Assembly: GCF_001741865.1 (NCBI RefSeq)
Contig: NZ_CP017147.1
Span: forward strand, 6,005,001-6,069,000
Length of the DNA stretch: 64,000 nucleotides
Direction of reading: 5' to 3'
From: Bosea vaviloviae
Lineage (GTDB): Bacteria > Pseudomonadota > Alphaproteobacteria > Rhizobiales > Beijerinckiaceae
In this document: positions 28,391 through 37,737 of the stretch, piece by piece
How positions within the stretch are numbered: the stretch's first letter is position 1
Layout: each line of letters opens with the position of its first letter
Program-made: the position numbers and the translations under genes
The notes under the pieces: model-generated
Told to the model about the DNA's origin: nothing
Database searches by the model: none
What the model saw: only the letters and a program-made list of their open reading frames with translations

Positions 28391-29592
28391 AGTACGTCCC
28401 TTGCGTCGAAATTGACGACGACGTCGCGCCAGTCGTCATAATAGGAAGCGAATTGAGCCGGAATGCGCAATGGCGCGCAGCGGCGGGTTGCAGTGAGGGC
28501 TGAATCGGCTGCCACCCTGAACAGCGGATCTGACGAAGAGTTGACGACGCCAGGCTGCCCCACCAGCGAGCCGTCAGTGTTCAGCTTCATCCGCACGGAA
28601 GGCACCACCGAGCCCTTGGCGTTGGCGAGCGCGATCGGCACGTTCCAGCACTTCAGCAACTGGTCCTGGATGATGCCGATGAGCTGAGCCCGGAGCGAAG
28701 GGCTGAGCTTCTGCGCCGCGCCGCGCTCGGTGCCCAACGAAGCCGTACGGTTGACCTGCGGCGCAGCCGATCCCGAGGATTGCGCCTGCTCCTTCGACTG
28801 CAGCAGCTTGGCGATATCGGTGGGGTTGAAGTTCTTGGCGATCTCAGCCTCGCGCTTGGCCTTGGCCTCGGCCTCCTGCTTCGCCTTTGCGGCAGCGACG
28901 ATCTTCGCCTTGGCCTCGGCTTCAGCCTTTGCCTTGGCGATGGCTTCGGCCTTCTGCTTCGCGGCCTCGGCGGCTTCCGCCTTGGCCTGCGCGTCGGCCT
29001 TGGCCTTGGCGGCCGCCTCTTGCTTGGCCTGAGCCTCGGCTTCGGACTTCGCCTTGGCGGCGGCCTTGGCCTCTTCCTCGGCCTGCTTCGCCTTGGATTC
29101 GAGTTCGGCGTCCTCGGCGAGCTTCGCCAATTCCTCGCGCTTGATATCGGGCTTCGGCTCCGCCTTGGGCTCAGCCTTCTGCGGCGGCTGCTTCACCGGC
29201 TCCGGCGGCGTGACCTTCGGCTCGGCCTTCGGCAGCAGCGCAGCGCGCGAGGGCGGCAGCGGTGCCGCCGCGTTGTCGTCGGCGAGCTTGAGCTCAACCG
29301 GCCGGCTCGGCGGCGCGGGCGTGTCCAGCTTGGCCTCGCCCGCCTCCTTGCGCTCGACGATCTCGGACTGGCGCTCGGCGCGCTGGATCGGCTGCTCCTG
29401 GACCTTCTCGGCCTTGCGTTCGCCGCGCGTGACCTGGTTCAGCGCGCTGGGATCAACCACCTCGACAGCGATCGCCTCCTCGTTCTCCGGCAGCGGCACC
29501 GGCGAGGCGAACGCCAGCAGCCCCGCGACGAGAAACGTCGCGTGGCCCAGCGCCGACACCATCATGCCCGGTTCGGAGGTCGTAAGCTTCAC
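28387..29592 (-). CDS. tolA: Tol-Pal system protein TolA
   Basis: TolA is an inner-membrane protein spanning the periplasm, driven by TolQR. The 401 residues have one N-terminal membrane segment ([19 protein letters not shown]), a Pro-rich linker, a very long Ala/Lys/Glu coiled-coil rod ([12 protein letters not shown] type repeats, about residues 155-265) and a globular C-terminal domain containing [20 protein letters not shown]. The rod's repetitive codons make long open frames on the other strand. It overlaps tolB by 4 nt. Confidence 0.94.
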   Translation of the reverse strand: MKLTTSEPGMMVSALGHATFLVAGLLAFASPVPLPENEEAIAVEVVDPSALNQVTRGERKAEKVQEQPIQRAERQSEIVERKEAGEAKLDTPAPPSRPVELKLADDNAAAPLPPSRAALLPKAEPKVTPPEPVKQPPQKAEPKAEPKPDIKREELAKLAEDAELESKAKQAEEEAKAAAKAKSEAEAQAKQEAAAKAKADAQAKAEAAEAAKQKAEAIAKAKAEAEAKAKIVAAAKAKQEAEAKAKREAEIAKNFNPTDIAKLLQSKEQAQSSGSAAPQVNRTASLGTERGAAQKLSPSLRAQLIGIIQDQLLKCWNVPIALANAKGSVVPSVRMKLNTDGSLVGQPGVVNSSSDPLFRVAADSALTATRRCAPLRIPAQFASYYDDWRDVVVNFDARDVL

Positions 29593-29620
29593 GCCTGGAA
29601 CACCCTCACTGCACTCGTCT

Positions 29621-30067
29621 TCACCGCGCCGGTTCGGTGACCAGCGCGACCCGCTTGAAACCCGCCGAGGTGATGGTCGACATCACCGAGGCGACGCGGC
29701 CGTAATCGACCATGCGATCACCGCGGACATAGATGCGTTCATCGAAGCCCTGCTTGGCGAGGCCCTGCAGCTTCATCACCAGATCGGGCTCCAGCGTCGG
29801 CTGGTCCTGCAGAAAGATCTGGCCCTTGCTATCGATGGCGATGGTGACCGGCTTCTGGTCGACATTGATCGGCTTGGCGCCGGTCTGCGGCAGATCGAGC
29901 GGTACACCGGTCGCGATCAGGGGCGCCGCGACCATGAAGATGATCAGCAACACCAGCATGACGTCGATGAACGGCGTCATGTTGATCTCGGCAATGGCGC
30001 CATGGCGCCGGCCCCGCCGGCCGCGTCGCCCCCCGGCCTTCGCGCCGGATGCTGCTGACATACCCAT
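29621..30067 (-). CDS. tolR: Tol-Pal system protein TolR
   Basis: TolR is the ExbD-like subunit of the proton-driven TolQR motor. The 148 residues hold one membrane helix with the proton-carrying Asp35 in NMTPFIDVMLVLLIIFMVAA, and a periplasmic domain (DSKGQIFLQDQPT, RGDRMVDYGRVASVM). The Arg/Gly-rich cytoplasmic tail is typical of Rhizobiales. It lies 11 bp after tolQ and 28 bp before tolA. Confidence 0.96.
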   Translation of the reverse strand: MGMSAASGAKAGGRRGRRGRRHGAIAEINMTPFIDVMLVLLIIFMVAAPLIATGVPLDLPQTGAKPINVDQKPVTIAIDSKGQIFLQDQPTLEPDLVMKLQGLAKQGFDERIYVRGDRMVDYGRVASVMSTITSAGFKRVALVTEPAR

Positions 30068-30078
30068 TTCGCTTGCCC

Positions 30079-30789
<711 letters not shown>

Positions 30790-31035
30790 CCTGTCATCCT
30801 TCTGCATCAGCGAGTGCGCCGGATTCCCCGACGCAACCCCGCCGCACGCGTCGCGAGAGACCCCACGCCGCCGCCCGATCCGCGATCCGGGGAACTGCCG
30901 GTGCCGTCAATCGCTTGAAAATCCGGCGAAAGATGGGCCGAAACGGGGTTTCCTGCGAAACGCATGCTCGGGATCGAGTTAAGCCTCCAGCAAGGTTAAT
31001 GCCCGGTATACGCGCCATGCCGCCAACGCAGGCCT

Positions 31036-31137
31036 GGAGCGTTTTCGAGCGAAGTGGATGCCGGTTCGCGTGAAGAAAACGCGTTAAAACAAGGAGCTAG
31101 AGCCGTTGAACGATCCAATTGGATCGGAAACTGCTCT
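31036..31137. repeat. composite dispersed repeat with CGATCCAATTGGATCG palindrome (copy 2)
   Basis: GGAGCGTTTTCGAGCGAAGT begins the element, followed by a GTTCGCGTGAAGAAAACGCG arm, AAAACAAGGAGCTAGAGC and the 16-bp perfect palindrome CGATCCAATTGGATCG (31111-31126). The same order in degenerate form occurs at 31996-32065. Confidence 0.8.
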
Positions 31138-31155
31138 TGCCAGGAACCGCAAACG

Positions 31156-31187
31156 AAAACGCCCGCCCCGGTTGTCCGGGGCGGGCG
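31156..31187 (-). terminator. terminator of the DUF2852 gene
   Basis: CGCCCGCCCCGG (31160-31171) and CCGGGGCGGGCG (31176-31187) form a 12-bp perfect stem with a TTGT loop. On the minus strand TTTTCGTTT follows. It lies 35 bp after the stop codon at 31223. Confidence 0.88.
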
Positions 31188-31222
31188 AGGCTGCAACGAC
31201 AGGTTGCCGTGCGTCTTGAGCG

Positions 31223-31663
31223 TCAGCCAGCGGGGGGCGGAGTGGCCTCTCCGCCGCGCCGGTCGGCCATAAACTGGTCGAACTCGGCCTTGTCCCGGGC
31301 CATGCGCAGCCGTCCCAGGAAGTCGTGGAACTCGCGCTGCTCGTCCTCGAGACGACGCAGCGTCTCCTGGCGATACTCGTCGAAGGCGCGGTTGCCGCTC
31401 GACGGGCCACGATGCCAGCCGCCGCCACCGAAACGACCGCCCTCGCCGCCCATGCGGCTACGCAGACGGTCCATCTTCTCCTGAAGACGGCTCATCCGAT
31501 ATTCCTGACGGCCGGCCCCGGCATATCCGCATCCCATGCGACCACTCCCTATCGTAAAGGCCAGGGTCGCCAGACCCAGAGGCCACCAAACCATGAAGCC
31601 CAGGACCGTGAAGGCGATCCAGGCCCCTCTCCCAAACTCGTCCAGCTTCGCGACGATCGGCAT
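31223..31663 (-). CDS. DUF2852-type membrane protein
   Basis: A 146-residue protein resembling DUF2852 (unknown function). One to two hydrophobic segments (AWIAFTVLGFMVWWPLGLATLAF) are followed by an Arg/Gly-rich linker (GGEGGRFGGGG) and a charged helical tail with NRAFDEYRQETLRRLEDEQ and FHDFLGRLRMARDKAEFD. ATG 31663 has GAGGAAAC upstream. It is monocistronic, with a terminator behind it and a perfect inverted repeat 26 bp upstream of the start. Confidence 0.8.
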   Translation of the reverse strand: MPIVAKLDEFGRGAWIAFTVLGFMVWWPLGLATLAFTIGSGRMGCGYAGAGRQEYRMSRLQEKMDRLRSRMGGEGGRFGGGGWHRGPSSGNRAFDEYRQETLRRLEDEQREFHDFLGRLRMARDKAEFDQFMADRRGGEATPPPAG

Positions 31664-31688
31664 TGTTTCCTCACCGTGAAAGACGTGA

Positions 31689-31707
31689 ATGTAAATCACA
31701 TTTACAT
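31689..31707. promoter_or_regulatory. candidate operator of the DUF2852 gene
   Basis: ATGTAAAT (31689-31696) and ATTTACAT (31700-31707) form an 8-bp perfect inverted repeat with a CAC spacer. It stands out by AT content and lies 26-44 bp upstream of the start codon. It may overlap the promoter. The regulator is unknown. Confidence 0.5.
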
Positions 31708-31834
31708 AAATGGATGCGGGCCGGCGATTTGTCAAGAACCGCGCGAAAGCCCGTTTGCAACAGGGTGAGGGGGCGTCTGGCCACGCGTTTATCCGCTCAT
31801 GGCGGGCAGACGCCCGCTCCGGTACAATGGCGCC

Positions 31835-31972
31835 ATGACCCGCATGCTTGTCGCCCTTCTCGGCCTGCTGATCCTGTCCGGCTGCGCTACGCATCGGAGA
31901 GAAGCAACCGATCAAGGGCTCTGTGAAAGCGAGAAGACGCGGAACGGCAAAATCAAGATCGTCTGCCACTAG
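31835..31972 (+). CDS. small lipoprotein, 45 residues
   Basis: The reading frame begins MTRMLVALLGLLILSGCATH, with a positively charged n-region, hydrophobic core and the lipobox LSGC, so Cys17 would be lipidated. The remaining 28 residues are charged and contain two further cysteines (GLCESEK and IVCH). A TACAAT hexamer at 31823-31828 sits just upstream but is too close for a -10 with a leader. I know no function. It is near the envelope genes tolQ and ybgC. Confidence 0.6.
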   Translation: MTRMLVALLGLLILSGCATHRREATDQGLCESEKTRNGKIKIVCH

Positions 31973-31995
31973 GGTTGCGCGTTGGCGGCTCTTCG

Positions 31996-32065
31996 TGAAT
32001 AAAACGCGTTAAAACAAAGAGATAGAGCAATTTAACGATCCGATTGGATCGGGAATTACTCTAGG
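31996..32065. repeat. dispersed repeat with CGATCCGATTGGATCG palindrome (copy 3)
   Basis: GTGAATAAAACGCGTTAAAAC, AAGAGATAGAGC and CGATCCGATTGGATCG (32036-32051) repeat, with changes, the order seen at 31036-31137. It separates the small lipoprotein gene from the TetR gene. Confidence 0.7.
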
Positions 32066-32084
32066 ACTTGCAGCCACGCATCGC

Positions 32085-32738
32085 TCATGGGCTCGAATCC
32101 TTGACGGGATTAAACCCCAGCCCCTGCAGATAAATCAGCATGCCGGCTTCGAGCAGCTCGGCCGCCGACATAGGCAAGGGCCGCCGGCCGCCATCGGCGC
32201 GGCCGAACAGCGCCGCGACGCCATGCGACATCGACCAGACATGCAGCGCCATCATCAGCGCCGGCGGCCGTTTGCCCACCGGCAGCAACACGATCAAGGC
32301 CTCGGAGGCGGCGCGCAGGCCCTGGAAAGCGCGGTCCGCCGCGCTGCGCAGTTCCGGGCTCGCATCGAGCGGCACTCCGGCCTCGAACATCGCCGAGTAA
32401 TAGGCCGGCTCGTCATGAGCGAAGGCGAGATAGGCGCGCCCGAGCCGGTGGAACGCCGTCTCCGGATCTGGCCTGCCCTGGTCCCAGGCGCGCGACAGCG
32501 CGGCCTCGAACACCAGGAAGCCGCGCGCCGCGACATCGGCCAGCAGCGCGTCCTTGTCGCGGTAATGCCGGTAGGGCGCGGCCGGGCTGACGCCGGCGAG
32601 CCGCGCGGCCTCGGCGAAGGTGAAGCCATTGGGCCCCTTCTCCCCGATCAGCCCGAGCGCGGCGCGCACGAGCTCTTCCTTGAGATTGCCGTGATGATAG
32701 CCGCGTGGCGGATCGGGGGTGTTGCGCTTCCAACTCAT
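32085..32738 (-). CDS. TetR/AcrR-family transcriptional regulator
   Basis: A 217-residue regulator. The DNA-binding domain is YHHGNLKEELVRAALGLIGE, then FTFAEAARLAGVSPAAPYRHY and RDKDALLADVAARGF; the YHHGNL start and a C-terminal TetR_C domain (WAG family-like, with ALMMALHVWSMSHGVAALF) place it in a well-known subgroup. Start 32738 (MSWKRNTPDPP) is preferred to longer frames. It is 43 bp downstream of ybgC on the same strand, and may be co-transcribed with it. Targets unknown. Confidence 0.88.
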   Translation of the reverse strand: MSWKRNTPDPPRGYHHGNLKEELVRAALGLIGEKGPNGFTFAEAARLAGVSPAAPYRHYRDKDALLADVAARGFLVFEAALSRAWDQGRPDPETAFHRLGRAYLAFAHDEPAYYSAMFEAGVPLDASPELRSAADRAFQGLRAASEALIVLLPVGKRPPALMMALHVWSMSHGVAALFGRADGGRRPLPMSAAELLEAGMLIYLQGLGFNPVKDSSP

Positions 32739-32781
32739 GTATCGAGCGCTAACATGGCGCCAGGCCAGCGTCGACCACGCA

Positions 32782-33192
32782 TTACGCGTCGTCCGTCCCG
32801 CCCTCAAGCTTGCGTCTGAGTCCGTCCGGAATCCGCCGCGCCCGCCCACCGCCGACGCAGGCGACCAGGACCTGGGCCGTGACCAGGACCTCCTCGCCGC
32901 GCAGCACCCGCTGCTCGACATCCATGGTCGCCCCGCGCGCCGCGACCGAGCGTGTCTCCACCGTCAAAAGATCGTCCATCACCGCCGGCCGGATAAACTC
33001 GATCGCCATCTTGCGCACGGCGAAGCCGAGCGCGGTGCCGCCATCGAACAATTCGCGCTGCTCGATGCCCAGCGACCGGATCAATTCGGTGCGCCCGCGC
33101 TCCATGAAGCGCAGATAGGAGGCGTGGTAGACGACGCCGGAAAAATCGGTGTCCTCGTAATAGACGCGGATGGAAAGCCGGTGGACGGTCAC
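32782..33192 (-). CDS. ybgC: Tol-Pal-associated acyl-CoA thioesterase YbgC
   Basis: A hot-dog fold thioesterase of about 136 residues. RVYYEDTDFSGVVYHASYLRF includes the catalytic Asp of the 4-hydroxybenzoyl-CoA thioesterase group, followed by RGRTELIRSLG and a long beta-sheet. YbgC hydrolyses short-chain or phospholipid-related acyl-CoAs and usually sits just upstream of tolQ. Here it is separated from tolQ by about 2 kb. I choose GTG 33192 (reading MTVHRLSIRVYYED); the frame runs on to 33393 but that part overlaps nothing recognisable. Confidence 0.88.
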   Translation of the reverse strand: MTVHRLSIRVYYEDTDFSGVVYHASYLRFMERGRTELIRSLGIEQRELFDGGTALGFAVRKMAIEFIRPAVMDDLLTVETRSVAARGATMDVEQRVLRGEEVLVTAQVLVACVGGGRARRIPDGLRRKLEGGTDDA

Positions 33193-33421
33193 GATCGAAA
33201 CTCTGCTGAGCGAAGGCGCCGCATGCGGACATGCAGGGCCTCGGCGATGGGTCCACCGGCGCTCTAGCACGATCGGGCGCAGCCGTGAGCCTGAAACAAT
33301 CCGGCAACGCCGGGCGACATTTCCGTCGATCAACTGCCCAAGAAGCGCCACGCCGCGGCAGCGGCATCCGCAGCCACAACGGTTGCCGGGCAATTCCGTC
33401 CGGACGCAGCACGAGGCGCGG

Positions 33422-35413
33422 ATGGTCCTGCATCAAACAGTCTACAAGATAGCCGACAGCACATGGTGGCAGCGAAAGGGCTCCTATGCTCGCGCCGCGA
33501 CACGGTTGTGCTACTGGCTGGCGACCCCTCAGCGGATGTCCCGCCGCCTGGAGCTGGCCAGGCAGCGCTACTCGAGCGGCGGCTGGCCGGCCGTCGGAGA
33601 CCTGCTCGCAGCCCCCTTCGCGCCTCCGGCCATGCGGCCCCGGGCCGGATTTTCCTACAGCAAATGGATTTCGTCCTACGACACATTGAACGCCGCCAAC
33701 CGGTCCGCGATCCGCCGCCATATCGCGGCAATGCCCCGCCGCCCGCTGATTTCGGTGGTGGTGCCGGCCTATCAGACGCCTGCGCGCATCCTGCGCGAAA
33801 CGATCGAGTCGGTGCGCGGCCAAGTCTACCCGCATTGGGAACTCTGCATCGCCGACGACGCATCGCCCTCCAGCCATGTCACCGACATCCTGCGCGAACA
33901 GGCCGCGCTGGACTCGCGCATTTGCTGGATTCGCCGCGAGACAAATGGCGGCATCGCGGAAGCGACCAATAGCGCGCTCGCGCTCGCAACGGGCGAATTC
34001 GTCGCCTTGCTCGACCATGACGATCTCCTGGCCGAGCGGGCGCTCTATGAAATCGCCGCCGAGCTTGAGCGGCATCCCGGGACCGATCTGCTGTTTTCCG
34101 ACGAGGACAAGATCGATGAGGTCGGCCGGCGCAGCGAGCCCTATTTCAAGCCGGAATATAGTTACGATCTGTTGCTGGGCCAGAACCTGATCAACCATCT
34201 CGCGGTCTACCGCAGGGCCTTGCTCGAGCGGGTCGGCGGCCTCGACCCATCGCTGGACGGCAGCCAGGATTACGATCTCGCCTTGCGCGCGATCGAGGTG
34301 ATCGATCCGAGCCGCATCAGGCATATTCCGTTCGTTCTGTATCACTGGCGACAGGAATCCGGCGGCGGTTCTTTCTCGCAGCGGCGCCTGGAAGCCTGCC
34401 TGCGCAATGCCCGCATGGCCGTGAGGCGGCATCTCGACCGCATGGGGCACAGCGCCGCCAAGGTCTCGGAAGCACCGCTCGCCAGGATATGGAACCGCGT
34501 CGCATGGCCGGTCCCCGATCCGGCGCCTCTCGTCACGGTCATCGTGCCGACGCGCGATCGCGCCGCACTTCTGCGCAGTTGCATGGACGGGCTGCTGCGA
34601 CAGACGGCCTATCCCGCGCTCGAGATCATCGTCGTCGACAATGGCAGCGTCGAGGACGATGCCCTGGCTCTGCTGGACACCCTCGAACGCGACGAGCGCG
34701 TGCGCATCTTGCGCATCGACGGAGAGTTCAACTACTCCGCCCTTAACAATGTCGCCGCCCGACAGGCGCGGGGCGATATCCTGCTCCTGCTCAACAACGA
34801 CATCGAGGTCATCGCCGACGACTGGCTCAACGAGTTGGTCAGCCTCGCGGTTCGGTGCGATATCGGCGCTGTCGGTGCAAAGCTCCTCTACGGCAGCGGA
34901 AAGATCCAGCATGCCGGGGTCAGGCTCGGCGCCGGCTCCTTCGACGGCGGCCCCGGTATCGCCGGCCATATCGGCCTGTTCCGCAGCGCTACGGATCCCG
35001 GCTATTTCGGCCATCTCGGCCTGACCCGAGACGTCGGCGCCGTCACCGGAGCCTGCCTGGCGATCCGCCGCGACGTCTACGAGGCTGTCGGAGGCTTGGA
35101 CGATACCAGGCTCAAGGTCGCCTTCAACGACGTCGACCTGTGCATGAAGGTCCGCCAGCATGGCCTGCGTGTCGTCTGGACGCCCAATGCCGTGCTCTAC
35201 CATCTCGAATCGGCCTCGCGCCCCTCCGACGACAGGCCGGACACGCGAGACCGCTTCCGCCGCGAATGCCGCTTCATGCAGGCATCCTGGCGCGGCGAAT
35301 TGCTGAATGATCCGTTCTACAGCCCCAATTTCGACAATACCGCCGACGATTTCGCACTCGCCTGGCCACCGCGACAGCGGGCGTCTTGGGAGCCCTGGCG
35401 CAAGCCCAACTGA
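33422..35413 (+). CDS. two-domain family 2 glycosyltransferase
   Basis: The protein of about 663 residues has two GT-A domains. The first begins near residue 104 (LISVVVPAYQTPARILRETI) and has ALLDHDDLL as its DxD-type motif. The second starts near 362 (LVTVIVPTRDRAALLRSC), with LLNNDIEVIADDW and a C-terminal ACLAIRRDVYEAVGGLDD. Such proteins build O-antigen, rhamnan or capsule chains. ATG 33422 has GAGG upstream; the frame is open further 5' without a plausible N-terminus. It is the only plus-strand gene between ruvB and ybgC and has no polysaccharide neighbours. Confidence 0.88.
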   Translation: MVLHQTVYKIADSTWWQRKGSYARAATRLCYWLATPQRMSRRLELARQRYSSGGWPAVGDLLAAPFAPPAMRPRAGFSYSKWISSYDTLNAANRSAIRRHIAAMPRRPLISVVVPAYQTPARILRETIESVRGQVYPHWELCIADDASPSSHVTDILREQAALDSRICWIRRETNGGIAEATNSALALATGEFVALLDHDDLLAERALYEIAAELERHPGTDLLFSDEDKIDEVGRRSEPYFKPEYSYDLLLGQNLINHLAVYRRALLERVGGLDPSLDGSQDYDLALRAIEVIDPSRIRHIPFVLYHWRQESGGGSFSQRRLEACLRNARMAVRRHLDRMGHSAAKVSEAPLARIWNRVAWPVPDPAPLVTVIVPTRDRAALLRSCMDGLLRQTAYPALEIIVVDNGSVEDDALALLDTLERDERVRILRIDGEFNYSALNNVAARQARGDILLLLNNDIEVIADDWLNELVSLAVRCDIGAVGAKLLYGSGKIQHAGVRLGAGSFDGGPGIAGHIGLFRSATDPGYFGHLGLTRDVGAVTGACLAIRRDVYEAVGGLDDTRLKVAFNDVDLCMKVRQHGLRVVWTPNAVLYHLESASRPSDDRPDTRDRFRRECRFMQASWRGELLNDPFYSPNFDNTADDFALAWPPRQRASWEPWRKPN

Positions 35414-35524
35414 GCAGGCAAACCTACCGACGCCCCTGATCCCAAGGAAGCAGGCCTACGGCTTTATATCTGCCCGGAGCCTGCGCAGGCTCTAGGCGGA
35501 TAAATTGACGGGTCGGTTCTAGCG

Positions 35525-36079
35525 CTACCGCTTGCAGGGCTTTTTCATGAAGGAGCCGCAATCATAGGGCTGCGAAAGCTGGCTGCGAACCGTGTAGTCC
35601 TTGCCCTCCATCCGGTTGACGATGTCGTCGATGCGCCAGCGCCCATCTTCCAGCTTCATCCGGAAGGTGACGCGCACCGGGCCGAAGCTGATGAAGTCGG
35701 CGAAGACCGTAGCGTTCGCGACTGAGCGCTCAGCGACCGTGACCCGCAGTTGCTTGACCTCGCCATCCTGCCCGCTGATGAAGGGATCAGAGCCGATATT
35801 GCCCTGCTCGCCGCTCTCTTTCATGAATTGCTCGTCGCGCGCGAACAGCGCCGAGAACTCCTTGGTCATCAATCGCTGCCGGTGCGGTGGCCGGAAAGGC
35901 GGCTTGGCGGGCTTGCCGGCCTCGATGTCGGCAAGCTCGCGGATCGTGATCGCATAGGCCTCGCGGACCGTGGCTTCGGGGGTGGACGAGGCGACCTGCG
36001 CATGGCTCGCACCAGGCATCGCGCAGGCAACCAATGCCACGACGACGCCGGCCCCAACCAGTTTCGAAATAAGCGTCAC
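35525..36079 (-). CDS. exported protein coupled to the ParDE pair
   Basis: The 184-residue protein starts with GTG 36079 and a signal segment (LVGAGVVVALVACAMPGASHA). The mature part has REAYAITIRELADIEAGKPA, FSALFARDEQFM and RVTFRMKLEDGRWRIDDIVNRM, which resembles DUF3828-like proteins with an NTF2-like ending; I am not certain. Cysteines in DCGSFMKKPC may form a disulphide. Its start lies 2 nt after the toxin stop codon, so it is probably translated from the toxin-antitoxin mRNA. Confidence 0.65.
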   Translation of the reverse strand: MTLISKLVGAGVVVALVACAMPGASHAQVASSTPEATVREAYAITIRELADIEAGKPAKPPFRPPHRQRLMTKEFSALFARDEQFMKESGEQGNIGSDPFISGQDGEVKQLRVTVAERSVANATVFADFISFGPVRVTFRMKLEDGRWRIDDIVNRMEGKDYTVRSQLSQPYDCGSFMKKPCKR

Positions 36080-36081
36080 GC

Positions 36082-36378
36082 TCAGTCCCCCATCAGCGCC
36101 GCGTAGTCCTGACCGCCATGGAGCACGCGCACGATCCTGATCCGGCCCGGCAAGACGCGATAGGCGATGACAGAGCGGCGAAACGGGAAAATGCGCAAAC
36201 CTGCAGCGATATCGGGCCGCTCGACACCCAGTTCCGGAAACGATCGCAAGCTCTCGCACCTTGCTTCGACGGCAGCGACCCACCGTCTCGCGGCGCGGGG
36301 ACTGTCACCGGCGATATAGCGCAGAATGCTCTCGAGATCGGCCAGCGCCTTGCCTGAATAGACAAGCTCAAGCGGCAT
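36082..36378 (-). CDS. parE: RelE/ParE-family toxin
   Basis: The 98-residue protein shows the RelE/ParE fold: LVYSGKALADLESILRYIAG, RWVAAVEARCESLRSFPELG, FPFRRSVIAYRVLPGRIRIV and VLHGGQDY. ParE members poison gyrase, RelE members cleave mRNA; the LRxFPELG and YRV patterns favour ParE. It overlaps the antitoxin gene by 11 bp, the usual coupling. Target assignment is by family only. Confidence 0.88.
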   Translation of the reverse strand: MPLELVYSGKALADLESILRYIAGDSPRAARRWVAAVEARCESLRSFPELGVERPDIAAGLRIFPFRRSVIAYRVLPGRIRIVRVLHGGQDYAALMGD

Positions 36379-36634
36379 CCGGATCGTGTCTCAGCAGAGC
36401 CGCGGCGACCTCGTCGAGATGCTTGCGGACGGCGGACGATGTCAGGTCGGTCTCGTCTGCGTCCCCTTCGGCAATCTTCGCGCGAACCTGCACAAGAGCA
36501 GCTTCCCGCAGGCGCTCACGCTCGATCCAGGGCGCCATGGCGGAGCGCACCACGTCTTCCGGGCTGGAGAACTCGCCGCTGCTGACGCGCGCGGTAACCA
36601 GCGCCTCGATGTCCGGGGGCAGTCTGACGGCCAT
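36368..36634 (-). CDS. parD: ParD-like antitoxin (ribbon-helix-helix)
   Basis: The 88-residue protein has an N-terminal ribbon-helix-helix (MAVRLPPDIEALVTARVSSGEF, SPEDVVRSAM) and a charged helical tail that would wrap the toxin (LREAALVQVRAKIAEG). It precedes the toxin gene and overlaps it. The protein probably represses its own promoter between 36635 and 36684. The pair lies directly downstream of ruvB. Confidence 0.85.
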   Translation of the reverse strand: MAVRLPPDIEALVTARVSSGEFSSPEDVVRSAMAPWIERERLREAALVQVRAKIAEGDADETDLTSSAVRKHLDEVAAALLRHDPDAA

Positions 36635-36684
36635 TGATCATCTCCTCCTGCCGCAAGAATAATGCAGGCTAAGTCGATGCGCCA

Positions 36685-37737
36685 TCACTCCTCTTCCCCA
36701 TCTCCAAACAGCCCGAACTGCGCCGCCTCGCGGTTCGGCTCCGGCATGCCGAGATGGCGGAATGCATGCGGCGTCAGAAGCCGGCCGCGCGGGGTGCGCT
36801 GGATGAAGCCCTGCTGCAGCAGGAAGGGCTCGATGATCTCCTCGATCGCATCGCGCGGCTCCGAGAGCGAGGCGGCGATCGTCTCGATCCCGACCGGGCC
36901 GCCGCCAAAATTGATCGCGACCATGGTGAGGTAGCGCCTGTCCATCTGGTCGAGGCCGATCGCATCGACATCGAGCAGATGCAGCGCCTTGTCGGCGACC
37001 GAGCGCGTGACGATGGCGTCGCCATCGACGATGGCGAAGTCGCGCACACGCCTGAGCAGGCGCCCGGCGATGCGCGGCGTTCCACGGGAGCGCTTGGCGA
37101 TCTCGTTGGCGCCGTCGTCTGACATCGGCACGCCAAGCACGCGGGCGCCGCGCGCGACGATGCCCTGCAGCTCCTCGACCGTGTAGAACTGGAGCCGTAT
37201 CGGGATACCGAAGCGGTCGCGCAACGGCGTCGTCAGCAGGCCGGCCCGGGTGGTGGCGCCGACCAGGGTGAATTTCGGCAGGTCGATCTTGACCGAACGC
37301 GCCGCCGGCCCCTCGCCGATGATCAGATCGAGCTGGTAATCCTCCATCGCCGGATAGAGGATTTCCTCCACCGCCGGGCTGAGCCGGTGGATCTCGTCGA
37401 TGAAGAGCACGTCGCGCTCCTCGAGATTGGTGAGCTGCGCCGCGAGATCGCCGGCCTTGGCGATGACGGGCCCCGAGGTCGAGCGAAAATTGACGCCGAG
37501 CTCGCGCGCCACGATCTGCGCCAGCGTGGTCTTGCCCAGCCCTGGCGGGCCGACGAAGAGGACGTGGTCGAGCGCATCGCCGCGCGATTTGGCGGCGTTG
37601 ATGAAGACCTGGAGATTGGCCCGCGCCGCCGCCTGGCCGGTGAAATCGGCGAGCGAGAGCGGCCGCAGCGAGCTCTCGCTGTCGTCGTCGCGACGGTCGG
37701 CGGTCATCAGGCCGGGGCGGCGCGGCGCATCGCTCAC
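36685..37737 (-). CDS. ruvB: Holliday junction branch-migration ATPase RuvB
   Basis: RuvB is the hexameric motor that moves Holliday junctions with RuvA. The 350 residues contain [12 protein letters not shown], Walker [12 protein letters not shown], Walker [11 protein letters not shown], sensor GATTRAGLL and the C-terminal winged helix ([18 protein letters not shown]). Its GTG start overlaps the stop of the GNAT gene (GTGA at 37734-37737), so it depends on translation of that gene. The N-terminal 20 residues before the conserved part are longer than in E. coli, as in other rhizobia. Confidence 0.96.
   Translation of the reverse strand: MSDAPRRPGLMTADRRDDDSESSLRPLSLADFTGQAAARANLQVFINAAKSRGDALDHVLFVGPPGLGKTTLAQIVARELGVNFRSTSGPVIAKAGDLAAQLTNLEERDVLFIDEIHRLSPAVEEILYPAMEDYQLDLIIGEGPAARSVKIDLPKFTLVGATTRAGLLTTPLRDRFGIPIRLQFYTVEELQGIVARGARVLGVPMSDDGANEIAKRSRGTPRIAGRLLRRVRDFAIVDGDAIVTRSVADKALHLLDVDAIGLDQMDRRYLTMVAINFGGGPVGIETIAASLSEPRDAIEEIIEPFLLQQGFIQRTPRGRLLTPHAFRHLGMPEPNREAAQFGLFGDGEEE

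Larger units (their letters stand above)
30790..31222. other. 433-bp region upstream of tolQ
   Basis: The region contains the tolQ promoter area (with GTTAATG and GAGTTAAGCC around 30977-31000), a composite dispersed repeat (31036-31137) and the terminator of the DUF2852 gene (31156-31187). No coding frame is supported. Confidence 0.5.

Noticed and set aside
28780..29640. Leu/Gly-rich plus-strand frames opposite tolA, resembling membrane proteins
   Set aside because: They arise from the Ala/Lys coiled-coil codons of TolA read on the other strand.
32804..35203. A 799-residue minus-strand open frame opposite the glycosyltransferase
   Set aside because: The two-domain GT2 protein on the plus strand has intact motifs; the opposite frame has no recognisable domain and runs into ybgC in the wrong frame.
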